Shown: positions 36,715-46,200 of the stretch, in pieces
Position numbering within the stretch: position 1 is the stretch's first letter
Layout of the letters: each line of letters starts with the position of its first letter
Assembly (NCBI RefSeq): GCF_007678455.1
Contig: NZ_VEEP01000009.1
Coordinates: 207,205 to 271,204, forward strand
DNA length: 64,000 nucleotides
Source of the DNA: Cytobacillus oceanisediminis 2691
GTDB taxonomy: Bacteria > Bacillota > Bacilli > Bacillales > Cytobacillaceae
Direction of reading: 5' to 3'
Position numbers and translations under genes: made by a program
The notes under the pieces: generated by a model
Database searches by the model: none
Told to the model about the DNA's origin: nothing
The model's input: only the letters and a program-made list of their open reading frames with translations

Positions 36715-36915
36715 ATGCAAAACGGTAAAGTTAAATGGTTTAACAATGAAAAAGGTTTCGGCTTTATTGAAGTAGAAGGTGGAGACGATGTATTCGTACA
36801 CTTCTCAGCGATCCAGGGTGATGGCTACAAGTCATTAGAAGAAGGCCAGGAAGTATCTTTCGAAATCGTCGATGGAAACCGCGGACCACAAGCAGCTAAC
36901 GTAGTGAAACTATAA
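36715..36915 (+). CDS. Cold shock protein (CspA/CspB family)
   Basis: A 66-residue single cold shock domain with the RNA-binding motifs GFGFIEV (RNP1) and VFVHF (RNP2). It is an RNA chaperone that melts secondary structure at low temperature. GGGAGG lies about ten bases before the ATG at 36715; the frame extends six codons further up, but those lie over the ribosome site. Which of the Bacillus csp paralogs it matches best cannot be settled by eye. Confidence 0.94.
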   Translation: MQNGKVKWFNNEKGFGFIEVEGGDDVFVHFSAIQGDGYKSLEEGQEVSFEIVDGNRGPQAANVVKL

Positions 36916-36928
36916 TTCCAAAAGTTAA

Positions 36929-36957
36929 AGGCTGGCGCCAGACGCCAGCCTTTTTGA
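36929..36957 (+). terminator. Terminator of the cold shock gene
   Basis: GGCTGGCG-CCAGA-CGCCAGCC is followed by TTTTTG, 15 bases past the stop codon. Confidence 0.88.
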
Positions 36958-36964
36958 TTGTATT

Positions 36965-37330
36965 TGATTATAGACATTTCGCATTCTCCATGCCCCTGAA
37001 ATGTCCTTTAATTCCTCTTTCTTAGACATTTCGCCTTCTTCATGACCTCAAAATGTCCATTAAAATCACTTTCTTAGACATTTTGCATTCTTCATGACCT
37101 CAAAATGTCCATTAAAACCACTTTCTTAGACATTTCGCATTTTTCATGACCTCAAAATGTCCATTAAACCCTCTTTCTTAGACATTTCGCCTTCTTCATG
37201 ACCTCAAAATGTCCATTAAACCCACTTTCTTAGACATTTCGCCTTCTTCATGACCTCAAAATGTCCATTAAAACCATTTTCTTAGACATTTCGCCTTCTT
37301 CATGACCTTAAAATGTCCACTAAAACCACA
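36965..37330. repeat. 52-bp-period repeat array B (seven units)
   Basis: TAGACATTT recurs at 36971, 37023, 37075, 37127, 37179, 37231 and 37283, an exact 52-bp step. The right arm AAATGTCC starts 26 bases after each left-arm G, followed by ATTAAAACC. The unit is homologous in frame to array A but differs in the loop (CATGACCTC versus CCCGGCGTTG). It fills the gap between the cold shock gene and ypeQ. Confidence 0.9.
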
Positions 37331-37334
37331 ATGA

Positions 37335-37508
37335 TTATAATTTCTGTCCGCACTTTTTTATTTTCTCGCCGACGGTGCATTCTGTTATGCAAAACCGGTG
37401 TGCGGATCGTTTTCCGTGTTCTTGCCGGTTATGCTTTTTCAGGAAGCATCCATTGCAATATGTATTGAGCAATGTTTCTACCTCAGCAAGGATTTCATTT
37501 CGAGTCAA
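37335..37508 (-). CDS. ypeQ: Small zinc-finger protein (YpeQ/DUF2602-like)
   Basis: A 57-residue protein with Cys18, Cys21, Cys40, Cys44 and Cys53 (YCNGCF, HRFCITECTVG, KKCGQ), suggesting a compact zinc site. It resembles B. subtilis YpeQ, which also follows ypeP. The start is TTG with AGGAGGG six bases upstream, 15 bases after the ypeP stop codon, so the two are cotranscribed. Function unknown. Confidence 0.75.
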   Translation of the reverse strand: MTRNEILAEVETLLNTYCNGCFLKKHNRQEHGKRSAHRFCITECTVGEKIKKCGQKL

Positions 37509-37523
37509 TCGTTTCCCTCCTGG

Positions 37524-38219
37524 CTATATTATTTGCATTTTGCTGTTGATCATCTTCCCCTGCAAAGCTTGGGTTGCCAGCTTGTCAGCCTCTTTGTTCT
37601 CTTTCCTTCCTACCGGATTGTATTTTGGGTGCAATCCGAGGTCCTTTATCTTCTTTTCGATCCGGTCCAGCCAGCGGTTGAGAGTTTCTTCATAGCAAGG
37701 CCACTCACCCTCCAGCTGCTTCAAAACCACCTGGGAATCACCTTTTATTTCACAAGACATGTTCCTGACGCCCATTTCCTCAAGGATAGAAAGCGCAAAA
37801 TAAAGAGCTGCATACTCTGCTTCATTGTTCGTTTCCAGCTCATCGAATACTTCATTGGCGCGCAGCCTGTATTTCTTTTTGCCCTGCTTGTAATAAATGA
37901 TTGTGCCAAGTCCGGCCTTATAATGGGCATTATCGAATCCTCCATCGAAATAAACAGTCAGGTCATGAGGCTCTTCTTCCACCTCTGCAAGAAGTTTGCG
38001 CATTTCCTTGATTGACCAGGAGGTACCAATTTCATCAGTGAAGGAGATTTCCAACGCTTTGCCCGATTTTTCGAGTTCTTCACCAGCCTGAAGTGCATGT
38101 TCTCCATCCAGATAATCAGAGCTGAACAGGATAGGAGCCAGACCTTTTGTTTTATATTCCCATTCCAATTTATATTTCAAGACTTCTCCCCACTTTCCGA
38201 TCAGTTGTGTCTCCACCAT
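37524..38219 (-). CDS. ypeP: RNase H-like domain protein YpeP
   Basis: A 231-residue protein: an N-terminal extension of about 85 residues with no family I recognise, then an RNase HI fold with the acidic residues in VYFDGGFDN, TNNEAEYAAL, KGDSQVV and ENKEADKLA, i.e. all four DEDD positions. It could cut RNA in RNA-DNA hybrids, but B. subtilis YpeP-type proteins are not well characterised. It is divergent from a second RNase H-like gene, a pairing also known from B. subtilis (ypeP/ypdQ). Confidence 0.83.
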   Translation of the reverse strand: MVETQLIGKWGEVLKYKLEWEYKTKGLAPILFSSDYLDGEHALQAGEELEKSGKALEISFTDEIGTSWSIKEMRKLLAEVEEEPHDLTVYFDGGFDNAHYKAGLGTIIYYKQGKKKYRLRANEVFDELETNNEAEYAALYFALSILEEMGVRNMSCEIKGDSQVVLKQLEGEWPCYEETLNRWLDRIEKKIKDLGLHPKYNPVGRKENKEADKLATQALQGKMINSKMQII

Positions 38220-38366
38220 TTTTAGTTATCTTACCCATTTTCCATGACCGTTACAATGAAAAAGAGTTGTTGCTGCAGAAAATGCATTTGTATATTTTTA
38301 TAAATAATCGCTCCTATTATGATACACTATCTATTATCTGTACAAACCAACCGGGAGTGATCGTTT

Positions 38367-38774
38367 TTGTTCGAGGTATATATCGATGGAGCAAGTGCTG
38401 GCAACCCGGGACCAAGCGGTGCTGGCATTTTTATTAAGGGGGAAGGGGAGGTTTTTAGATATTCCATCCCTCTTGGCGTCATGTCAAACCATGAAGCTGA
38501 ATATCATGCATTTATAAAAGCATTGGAAATCTGTATTGAAAAAGATTTTAAAGTTGTTTCCTTCAGGACTGATTCACAACTGGTCAATGCTGCGGTCGAG
38601 AAGGAGTTCGTCAAAAACAAACTTTACGCCCCACTTCTTGAAAAAGCGTTGATGCTTGCCGGGCAATTCGATCTGTTCTTCATGAAATGGATTCCATCGA
38701 GCGAAAATAAAACAGCTGATGAATTAGCCAGGAAAGCGATAAGAGACAACAATACGAAAGGAACCGATATCTAA
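38367..38774 (+). CDS. ypdQ: RNase HI family protein (YpdQ-like)
   Basis: A 135-residue stand-alone RNase HI fold: YIDGASAGNPGPSG, NHEAEYHAF, FRTDSQLV and NKTADELA carry the four acidic residues. It is a reverse-transcriptase-like RNase H of the type common in Bacilli; whether it is active on hybrids is not known from sequence. The TTG start is preceded by GGGAGTGA. Its stop codon is directly followed by the ATG of a DMT transporter, so the two are coupled. Confidence 0.85.
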   Translation: MFEVYIDGASAGNPGPSGAGIFIKGEGEVFRYSIPLGVMSNHEAEYHAFIKALEICIEKDFKVVSFRTDSQLVNAAVEKEFVKNKLYAPLLEKALMLAGQFDLFFMKWIPSSENKTADELARKAIRDNNTKGTDI

Positions 38775-39713
38775 ATGAAAGCATCAACTTTTGCAGACTT
38801 AAGCTTATTATTTGTTGCTCTTATCTGGGGTGCAACTTTTGTCGTCGTACAAAATGCCATCTCCTTCCTTGAGCCATTAGCGTTTAATGCCGTCCGATTT
38901 AGCATTGCCGCAATCCTGCTGGGACTATGGCTAGTGATCTTTGAAAGGCATCAACTTCAGAAAGTTGATAAGAGATTGCTTTTATCAGGGATCATGCTGG
39001 GTTTTTGGCTGTTCATAGGCTATGCCTTCCAGACGTTTGGCCTTTTGTACACTACCTCTTCAAAGGCTGGTTTTATCACTGGCTTGAGCGTCATACTGGT
39101 TCCCTTGCTGATGATTGGGATTTTGAAACAGCGCCCTGGAATGAACTCAATAGCAGGCGTTTCAGCGGCCACCACCGGCCTCTATTTATTAACGATGTCA
39201 GATGTGTCGGGCCTTAACATCGGGGATGCTTTTGTGCTGATTTGTGCTGCAGGTTTCGCCCTCCATATCGTTTTTACCGGCAAGTTTTCAAGCAGTTATC
39301 CTACACTGCTTTTGACAGCTGTGCAGATTTCGACTGTTGCCGCTCTTTCAGCAGTATCTTCTGTCCTTTTCGAGGACTGGCAAAGGGTTTTTCAGCCAGA
39401 GGTCATTTTTTCTGCGGATGTGATGGTAGCCTTATTGGTTACATCGATTCTTGCAACCGCCCTTGCGTTCTTCATCCAGACGAATTTCCAGAAGCATACG
39501 ACTGCTACACGAGTTGCCCTGATCTTTGCAATGGAACCTGTTTTTGCAGCGATTACCGCTTATTTTTGGGCAGATGAGCGCCTGACCTATAGCGCATTGG
39601 CGGGTTGTGCGCTGATTTTTGCCGGAATGATCTTCGCTGAATTGCCATCAGGAAAATTCGAAAGCTTCGTTCGTAAAATATTCCCGAAAAAAGAGGCTGA
39701 TTTCAAAGCATGA
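38775..39713 (+). CDS. DMT family transporter (EamA)
   Basis: A 312-residue protein with ten predicted helices in two EamA repeats; FADLSLLFVALIWGATFVVV and the second-half EPVFAAITAYFWADE block are typical. The family exports amino acids, metabolites or drugs; the substrate cannot be inferred. The ATG follows the RNase H stop codon with no gap. A strong terminator overlaps the end of the gene. Confidence 0.88.
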   Translation: MKASTFADLSLLFVALIWGATFVVVQNAISFLEPLAFNAVRFSIAAILLGLWLVIFERHQLQKVDKRLLLSGIMLGFWLFIGYAFQTFGLLYTTSSKAGFITGLSVILVPLLMIGILKQRPGMNSIAGVSAATTGLYLLTMSDVSGLNIGDAFVLICAAGFALHIVFTGKFSSSYPTLLLTAVQISTVAALSAVSSVLFEDWQRVFQPEVIFSADVMVALLVTSILATALAFFIQTNFQKHTTATRVALIFAMEPVFAAITAYFWADERLTYSALAGCALIFAGMIFAELPSGKFESFVRKIFPKKEADFKA

Positions 39714-39736
39714 CGCTTTGGAACCAGCCTTTTTTA
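39695..39736 (+). terminator. Terminator overlapping the DMT gene end
   Basis: GGCTG...AAAGC pairs with GCTTT...CAGCC across the stop codon and is followed by TTTTTTT. Confidence 0.8.
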
Positions 39737-39764
39737 GGAACTAGCTTAGAATAATTTCCACTTA

Positions 39765-39892
39765 GAGAATCGCCAGGGTTCAGCGCATAGCCAGTTTTCT
39801 CCTCTTGCTAAATTTTCTCTAAAGTATATTGCGATAAGCGTTAGCGCTGAGCAGCTTATCGGGGCTGACCAAGGCGCTTCCGCTTTTCGTCA
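39765..39892. repeat. Probable dispersed Bacillus intergenic repeat
   Basis: The stretch contains CGATAAGC/GCTTATCG arms and the phrase GGGGCTGACCAAGGCGCTTC, which I recall from repeated intergenic elements in other Bacillaceae. It has no coding potential. It lies between converging genes. Confidence 0.45.
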
Positions 39893-40171
39893 TACGGCCA
39901 AAAGCTCGATTTTTTTGACAAATTGCAATGCTGCTTTGCGGGAATCAATTTTATTAGAAGCGAACGTTTCAAGCAATGAAATATAAAAGCTCCCGTCAAA
40001 ACCTTTTTGAGCCATCAGGGTGATTTCAATGGCTGCATTCGCGAGTTCATCGGTGGAATTCGTATATTGCTGTCCGAAATAAATGAAGCCGATTGCATCT
40101 TCGCGAAAAAGGAACCCCTTGCTCTTCAAATGAAGCAGATAATCTTCAACTGTCCGCACTGACTGAATCAA
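39890..40171 (-). CDS. DUF6123-like small protein
   Basis: A 93-residue soluble protein; RTVEDYLLHLKSKGF, EDAIGFIYFGQQYTNSTDEL and AQKGFDGSFYISLLETF recall the DUF6123 family of Bacilli, of unknown function. The TTG start is close to GAGAGAGGA, and an in-frame GTG four codons on is an alternative. I am moderately sure of the family and sure that the gene is real. Confidence 0.68.
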   Translation of the reverse strand: MIQSVRTVEDYLLHLKSKGFLFREDAIGFIYFGQQYTNSTDELANAAIEITLMAQKGFDGSFYISLLETFASNKIDSRKAALQFVKKIELLAV

Positions 40172-40226
40172 TCCTCTCTCTTCAAGCCGTTTCTAGTAAA
40201 ATTTTACCGCATTAATCGAGCTTTTT

Positions 40227-40688
40227 CTACCGTTTTTTCGTTAAATAATAACCAGCAAATCCCATAAGCATACCTAAAAGGGCGCCTCCAAGCACTTCTT
40301 TCGGCTGATGCCCGAGCATTTCTTTCAAAGGATCCGGGGACTTTTCCTCAAACTCCACTGGGTCGTCCTGATGTATTTTATCAATCAATTCATCAAGGTC
40401 ATTCACTTTTAAAGTAAGTTCTCCTGTCTGCCTTCTGATCCCCTGGGCATCATACATAACTATCATGCCATAAACTAGGGAAAGCGCGAAGTCAATCGAA
40501 CGCACTCCCCTTGTAAGGGCAACATAGGTGGTTAAGGATGAGACACCAGCTGAGTGTGAGCTGGGCATGCCTCCTGTAGCCAAAAACAAATCTGGTTTCC
40601 ATTCCTGCGTTTTTGCATAATGAATCGGTATTTTTAAAGCCTGAGCCAGGCCGATACTTGATATCGCGATCACTGCACCTTTATTCAT
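40227..40688 (-). CDS. Divergent PAP2 family membrane protein (YuiD-like)
   Basis: A 153-residue membrane protein with about four helices and the motif GGMPSSHSAGVSSL, which matches the central phosphatase block of the divergent PAP2 (DUF212) family. A role in lipid or polyprenyl phosphate dephosphorylation is possible, but the classic outer PAP2 motifs are not obvious. The frame extends to 40703; GGAGG lies eight bases before the ATG at 40688. Confidence 0.83.
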   Translation of the reverse strand: MNKGAVIAISSIGLAQALKIPIHYAKTQEWKPDLFLATGGMPSSHSAGVSSLTTYVALTRGVRSIDFALSLVYGMIVMYDAQGIRRQTGELTLKVNDLDELIDKIHQDDPVEFEEKSPDPLKEMLGHQPKEVLGGALLGMLMGFAGYYLTKKR

Positions 40689-40841
40689 ATCTGTCACCTC
40701 CATGTTATTTTGAAGAAAAATGATTGCTTTTATTCTTGACCGTTCATAATAAGGATTAAGCTGTTCAAGCAGACAACCTATTAAGGTTAATTCACTTTTC
40801 TATGAAGTTTTAAACAAAATTTTTTGGAGGGATCAACTGCG

Positions 40842-40973
40842 ATGAGTAAAAAGGGAAACAGAGGAACAAAGGCACCAGGAGTTAATCCACAGGGCTACGG
40901 GCAGGATGCTGAATTTGCTGAAGAACCGAAATCAAAGCTTGAGAATGCCGCCAAGAAGAAGAATACAAAATAA
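40842..40973 (+). CDS. sspL: Small acid-soluble spore protein L-like (SspL)
   Basis: A 43-residue basic, hydrophilic protein (MSKKGNRGTKAPGVNPQGYG... LENAAKKKNTK) resembling SspL, a minor spore-core protein. The position beside ypcP matches B. subtilis. TTGGAGGGA lies upstream. Forespore (sigma-G) control is expected from the family; I did not find a clear sigma-G promoter by eye. It marks the host as a spore former. Confidence 0.75.
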   Translation: MSKKGNRGTKAPGVNPQGYGQDAEFAEEPKSKLENAAKKKNTK

Positions 40974-40982
40974 TTGGCAATA

Positions 40983-41016
40983 TAAAAACGGCTGGAGCAG
41001 AATCCAGCCGTTTTAT
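40983..41016. terminator. Bidirectional terminator between sspL and ypcP
   Basis: AAAACGGCTGGA-GCAGAA-TCCAGCCGTTTT is a long perfect stem with T runs on both strands. Confidence 0.88.
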
Positions 41017-41906
41017 TAAGCGTACATTGTATCGTTTTCAAAAAGGCGGTGCAAGCCTCGCAGTTCTACTTCATTAAACTTGGAAAGAAGCTTATCCCTG
41101 TCAATTCTAAATAGGGCATCGTCCATCCTGCATTCAACCGGTACATCGCACTTGATTTCAGCAAGCTGCCTGCTTAGATGAAGCATCTCGAGGTCCGCCT
41201 CGATTTTGGCACGCTGTGATTTCGTCAATTGATGCAGGTTAGCGATGACACCTTCCACATTCCCGTGTTCCTGAAGTAATTTAATGGCGGTCTTCTCACC
41301 AATACCGCGGACACCGGGATAGTTATCGCTTGGGTCCCCCATAAATGCCTTCAAATCGATCATCTGTTCAGGCCAAATTCCCTTTTCTGCAAACAAAGTA
41401 TCTCGATTGTGAACCAGATAATTCCCATAACCTTTTTGCAGCAGAATGACTGAAACCCGGTCATCAATCAACTGAAGGATATCCTTATCCCCGGTCAAAA
41501 TCGTGATCGAATCCACTTCCCTGGCAGTCTTTGCAATCGTGCCGATACAGTCATCTGCTTCAAAGCCTGGAAGGCCGATATTCGGAACATCAAGTGCTTC
41601 CACTACTTCTTTGACAAGATCGAATTGGGGCAGTAGCTCTAAGGGTGCATCAGGTCTGTTTGCTTTATAATTATCAAACATTTCAGTGCGGAATGTTTTG
41701 CTGCCCATATCCCAGCAAACCGCTGTATGGGTAGGCTTGAATTTAGCAACAGCAGTCGCGAAATGCTTGACGAAACCATGGACTGCGTTGGTCGGCACCC
41801 CTTTGGAATTGATCATGAACTGTCCGGAAACAGCTGTTGCGAAGAATGCCCTGAACAACAAAGCCATTCCGTCAACTAGCATTAGTGACGATTTATTAGT
41901 ATCCAA
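41016..41906 (-). CDS. ypcP: 5'-3' exonuclease / flap nuclease (YpcP)
   Basis: A 296-residue stand-alone FEN-like nuclease, equivalent to the N-terminal 5' nuclease of DNA polymerase I. Acidic metal-binding residues are in LMLVDGMALLFRAF, GFEADDCIG, TGDKDILQLI and GDPSDNYPGVRGIGEKTA (the helix-hairpin-helix DNA contact). It likely processes RNA primers and flaps. The start is TTG with AAGGAGG seven bases upstream. Confidence 0.9.
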   Translation of the reverse strand: MDTNKSSLMLVDGMALLFRAFFATAVSGQFMINSKGVPTNAVHGFVKHFATAVAKFKPTHTAVCWDMGSKTFRTEMFDNYKANRPDAPLELLPQFDLVKEVVEALDVPNIGLPGFEADDCIGTIAKTAREVDSITILTGDKDILQLIDDRVSVILLQKGYGNYLVHNRDTLFAEKGIWPEQMIDLKAFMGDPSDNYPGVRGIGEKTAIKLLQEHGNVEGVIANLHQLTKSQRAKIEADLEMLHLSRQLAEIKCDVPVECRMDDALFRIDRDKLLSKFNEVELRGLHRLFENDTMYA

Positions 41907-42094
41907 AGCTAGGCCTCCTTAAAATATTGTTTTGATAAGTCTTTATGTTAAACGCTTGGCGATATTTAATATACAACTTTTATATTATAACATATCTCAT
42001 GGTCATACTTCGCACGGAAAATTACGCCTATTGTTCTATGTAAAGACGAGGGCCTCTATCAACCTCCGATCACGAAAACACCAGGAAATTGCAT

Positions 42095-42154
42095 TTTTAA
42101 AAAACTCCACGGCCCCGCAACCGCCATTTTTTTGCGGAAGCAGACCGTGGAGGC
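42095..42154 (-). terminator. Terminator of the sulfurtransferase gene
   Basis: On the minus strand an outer CTCCACGG/CCGTGGAG stem and an inner CCGCAA/TTGCGG stem form a long hairpin followed by TTTTTT. Confidence 0.75.
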
Positions 42155-42180
42155 CTTCGACATCACTTACTCTTCGTGTT

Positions 42181-43017
42181 TCACTCTTCCCCGGAGACAG
42201 GATTTTCTTTATATGAAACCCAGTCACTATAACTGCCAGCATACAGTTTGACATTTTTGAATCCTGCTTCTTTCAGGGCAATATAATTAGGAGTTGCTGT
42301 CACTCCTGATCCGCAATATACGATGACAGGCTGGTTCCGGTCAAGGTCGGCAAAACGCTTTTCTTGCTGTTCCCTGGACTTAAAAGACCCATTTTCCAAG
42401 CCTTCCATCCACGGTTTATTGATGGCAGTTGGAATATGGCCCGCAATTCTGTCAATCGGCTCTTCAATCCCTTTATAGCGTCTGCTTTCCCGTGAATCGA
42501 TCAGGACCGCGTTTCCTGAGCCATTGAGTGCTATATCCTTTACTTCTTCATAAGAGGCCAGCATATCTTTCTTCTCTGTTAAGGTATATGCTGTTTTATC
42601 ATACTGGGGTTTGGTTCGATCAATTGGATAGCCTTTATTTTCCCACCCAGCGAAGCCTCCGTTCAGGATATACACCTTTTCATGACCAACGTATTTCAGA
42701 ATCCACCATAACCTGGATGCAAAAGCACCTTCCTTGCCATCATAGGCAATGATTGTTGTTTCATTGTTAATTCCTTCAGCCTGAAGTTTATCTTTAAGCA
42801 GGTTCAAATCAGGAAGCGGATGCCTGCCGCCGTGCTCACGGACAGCGCCAGACAAGTCCTTTTCAAGATCGAAATAGACTGCTCCAGGAATATGACTTTG
42901 TTCATACTGTTGTCTGCCCTCTTCAGGATCTCCAAGCTTGAACCGGCAATCCACAACTCTTAGATCCTTCTCGTCAAGATGCTCCTTAAGCCAATCAGCG
43001 TCTACATAATTTTGCAA
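42181..43017 (-). CDS. 3-mercaptopyruvate sulfurtransferase (tandem rhodanese)
   Basis: About 278 residues in two rhodanese domains; only the second has the catalytic loop, VYCGSGVTA. The CGSGV[TA] loop is typical of mercaptopyruvate sulfurtransferases, whereas thiosulfate enzymes usually have CRKGVT. It transfers sulfur to cyanide or thiols. The frame opens at a GTG (43026), but AGGAG lies eight bases before the TTG at 43017. It is the last gene after dynA and a small Cys protein. Confidence 0.87.
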   Translation of the reverse strand: MQNYVDADWLKEHLDEKDLRVVDCRFKLGDPEEGRQQYEQSHIPGAVYFDLEKDLSGAVREHGGRHPLPDLNLLKDKLQAEGINNETTIIAYDGKEGAFASRLWWILKYVGHEKVYILNGGFAGWENKGYPIDRTKPQYDKTAYTLTEKKDMLASYEEVKDIALNGSGNAVLIDSRESRRYKGIEEPIDRIAGHIPTAINKPWMEGLENGSFKSREQQEKRFADLDRNQPVIVYCGSGVTATPNYIALKEAGFKNVKLYAGSYSDWVSYKENPVSGEE

Positions 43018-43029
43018 GGATACCACTCC

Positions 43030-43209
43030 TCAGCTTTTAGTTTTAGCCATCAATTTCTTTACATGTTCTTTTGGATCCCAGCAGGCAAATTGATAGTGGC
43101 TCTTAGTCTCATACCCTAGCCTGCTGCAATAATACTTCATTTTCCCATCCTGTTTTACAGCCTGGAAATTAACACATGTTGCACATGCATGGAATCTTTT
43201 GCCGCTCAT
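43030..43209 (-). CDS. Small cysteine-cluster protein downstream of dynA
   Basis: A 59-residue protein with CATC (Cys9, Cys12), Cys28 and Cys43, spaced like a four-Cys zinc or Fe-S site, then a basic tail. The ATG lies two bases past the dynA stop codon and has only a weak ribosome site inside the dynA end, so translational coupling is likely. I do not recognise a named family. Position corresponds to the small gene region after ypbR in B. subtilis. Confidence 0.65.
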   Translation of the reverse strand: MSGKRFHACATCVNFQAVKQDGKMKYYCSRLGYETKSHYQFACWDPKEHVKKLMAKTKS

Positions 43210-43211
43210 GC

Positions 43212-46200
43212 TTACAATAAACCCTTATAGTTGTTTTCAATTTTCATTAGTGCTTGTTTAACCACTTCTATTGAGAAATTCTCTTCAAGCGCAGAGGTGA
43301 TCCCTTCAAAATACTCATGGATTTGTTCTGAAAAGTCATTTTGTACTTTTTCGAACTCCCGCTTCATTTCTTGCATATAATGTTCTTTCAATCTTGAATT
43401 CTCTTCCTCTAGATATTCCCCGGAAGGTCCGTGTAAAAGCTGTTCAAGTTCCTCTGCCATATATCTTTTTTCATTTTTCTCAAAGAACGACTTCGGATTT
43501 TTGAACATTCCTAGCGCTTTCTTGAAAATGGCACGGTCGATGCTCTGGTAAGCTGTCTCAAATTCAATTCCTGATAGTGGTCCATTTTCAGTGAATGAAA
43601 TGGATACCGAAGAATTAATTTTTGACAGTTCAGTTATAAGCGCTTGCTGGAATTCCTTGAGCAGCTGGGCAATATGGTTTTCAACCCTTAATGAAGTTGC
43701 TCGCATTTCCTGTGCCAGGTCATATCCAATACTTTCAATCAAATCATCCAACGCCGACTCCAGAGCTTTCTTCAAGTTTCGTCCATCATCCTTCAAAAGC
43801 GCAGGATTGAACGCCTCCCTGAAGAAGTCACCAAAGCGAATGAAGACACGCTGGCGAATATAATAAGTCAATTCGTCCCCCTCCTGCTTCAAACGCTCTT
43901 CAAGGATTGCGGGATTCTTCTGGGCCAGAACAGCCAGCAACCGTTCTTTTTCAGATAGCAGGTTTTGACGTTTCTCAGCTTTTGCTGCCTTATCTTCTTC
44001 TGCCGAACGGATCAATTCTTCAATCATGCTCACAGCCTGATGCCATTTAGCCTCAGCAGACTCGACAGCCATGTTCATCAGGTCATTGGCAATGAATCTA
44101 TAAAACGCTTTTTCAAATGAGTTAAAGAACTGGTCACCGCCACTGTCCGGCTGCAGTTTTGCATTCAGCCCTTTTAAGCTGGATACAGGGAATAGATGCG
44201 GGTTCCTTATTCCGTACTGGACAAGCTGCCCTTCAACATATTCCAGAACAGCCTCCTGTTCTTCCACTGAGTTCGCCAAATCGACTGCATTGACGATGAA
44301 GAACATTTTATCAAGTTCAAAGCTGTCCTTTACCCTGCCAAGCTGAATCAGGAATTCCCGATCCGCTTTTGAAAAGGCGTGATTATAATAGGTGACGAAA
44401 AGAATGGCATCAGAATTCTTGATATAATCAAAGGCAACTCCGGTATGGCGTGCGTTGATTGAATCAGCGCCTGGAGTATCGACAAGAGTGATTCCTTCCC
44501 TTGTCAGCTCGCAATCATAATAGACTTCGATCCATTCAACAAAACATGATTTCTCCTCTTGTGCTACATACTCCCGGAAGGAATCCAGGTCAACGGATAA
44601 CTGTTCACCGAATTTTCCCCTGAAATGATTAAATCCTTTCGCAAAGGCCTGGAGAAATGAGTAATGTGTCTTTTCTATTGCACTATAACCGCTGTCTTCC
44701 CATTTAATGCTTTTGATTTGATCGATCGCTCGCTCAAAATCAGTGATATTCTCGCCGAATAATCCAAGTGAACGTTCAAGTTCTTTCGTGAGTTCTTTAT
44801 CCGTTTTGATTTTAACAATAACTGAACCATGGGGATGTTCTGGCGTCACCGGTTTGATTTTATTGATTGCGGCCGTTGTCGGGTTAGGTGATACCGGTAA
44901 AAGTCTTTCCCCTACCAGCGCATTGGCAAATGAGGATTTCCCAGCACTGAATGCACCAAAAAGGGCAACAGTGAATTCCCTGTCTTTGATCCGCACTGCT
45001 TTATCCTTCAATTCGCGGGCAATCTTTTTCAGTCCCGGAATCCCTTCAATCTGTTCAGATGTGAAGTTTAATTTCCCCGCCAAATTTTTTTGCACTTCAT
45101 GGAACTGTTCTATATCATTACCTTCCTGGTCAATGGAAGATATCTCATCCTTTACAGGTTCACCTTTTTCTTCGGCAGGTTCCGGTGTGCCAGGATCCAG
45201 GTTTCTGATCACTTCCGGCTCATCCTGTTCAGCATCGAAAAGGCTAAAGTCCTCATCTTTTAACTGAATTGGCTCTCCATAAAGAATCTCAGAAACATGC
45301 CTTCTGTCCTCGTCTATTTTTTCCCTGATTGCGGACAAACCTGACCAGGCGTCCAACAGCTTTTCATATTTCTGTTCCTTCTCGACAAGTTCATTCACTT
45401 GCTCATCATCATTGACTTTTGCATATTGAAGGAACATTTTTTTAATTGGTTCGAGCTCTTTTCGCACGAGGTTTTTCAGGGCCTCAGCGACATCATTCGT
45501 ATAATTCAGGACATAATCACCTGACAGCCTGGCGCCAGACTTGACGGCTCCAGACAGCAATTCTTCACCAAAATCCACCTTGAAACCATTGGCAGCTGCC
45601 TGAAGATCAGGTTGTGATAATTGGTGTTTTTTAAATAGCTTTGTCAAAAAGTCTTTGATGTGCCAATTTAGCTGTGATTGGACCTTTTCCTCGAGATCCT
45701 GATAGAAACTGGCCAATCTGGCTGCTCTTTCCTGTTCGGTTTTTTGTTTTGAAAAAAACAAGCCTACTTTAAAATCCGGCTGCCTTGCCTGCAGGTATGA
45801 TTCTGCCAGCTCCCTTGTCTGGAACGGCATAAGATATGCATTCTTCAGGATGTCATTCTGGCCTGACCTGAACTCTTGTTCTGGGTCTTGCTCTATTTTG
45901 ATTTTGGCAATATGGCTTCTTATTTGATCCAGTTCGTTTGAAAGCTGCTGCCTTTCGCTTTCAGAGAGATCTCCGAGAATGGATTCATATTGTTCAACCT
46001 GAGCCGAAACATCCTGTTTTAGGCGGCCTAAATGATCCTCTGAGAGCTTCTCCAGGGACTTGAAGATTGAAACAGGCAAAATTTCCGCCCTTTTGCTTTT
46101 TCGCTCAATGATGAATTCACGAAGCTCTTCAAACTGGTTTAATGGCGACTCAGGAACTTTAAGCGACGTATAAAAAATTCCTGAATGCTTTACTCCCCAA

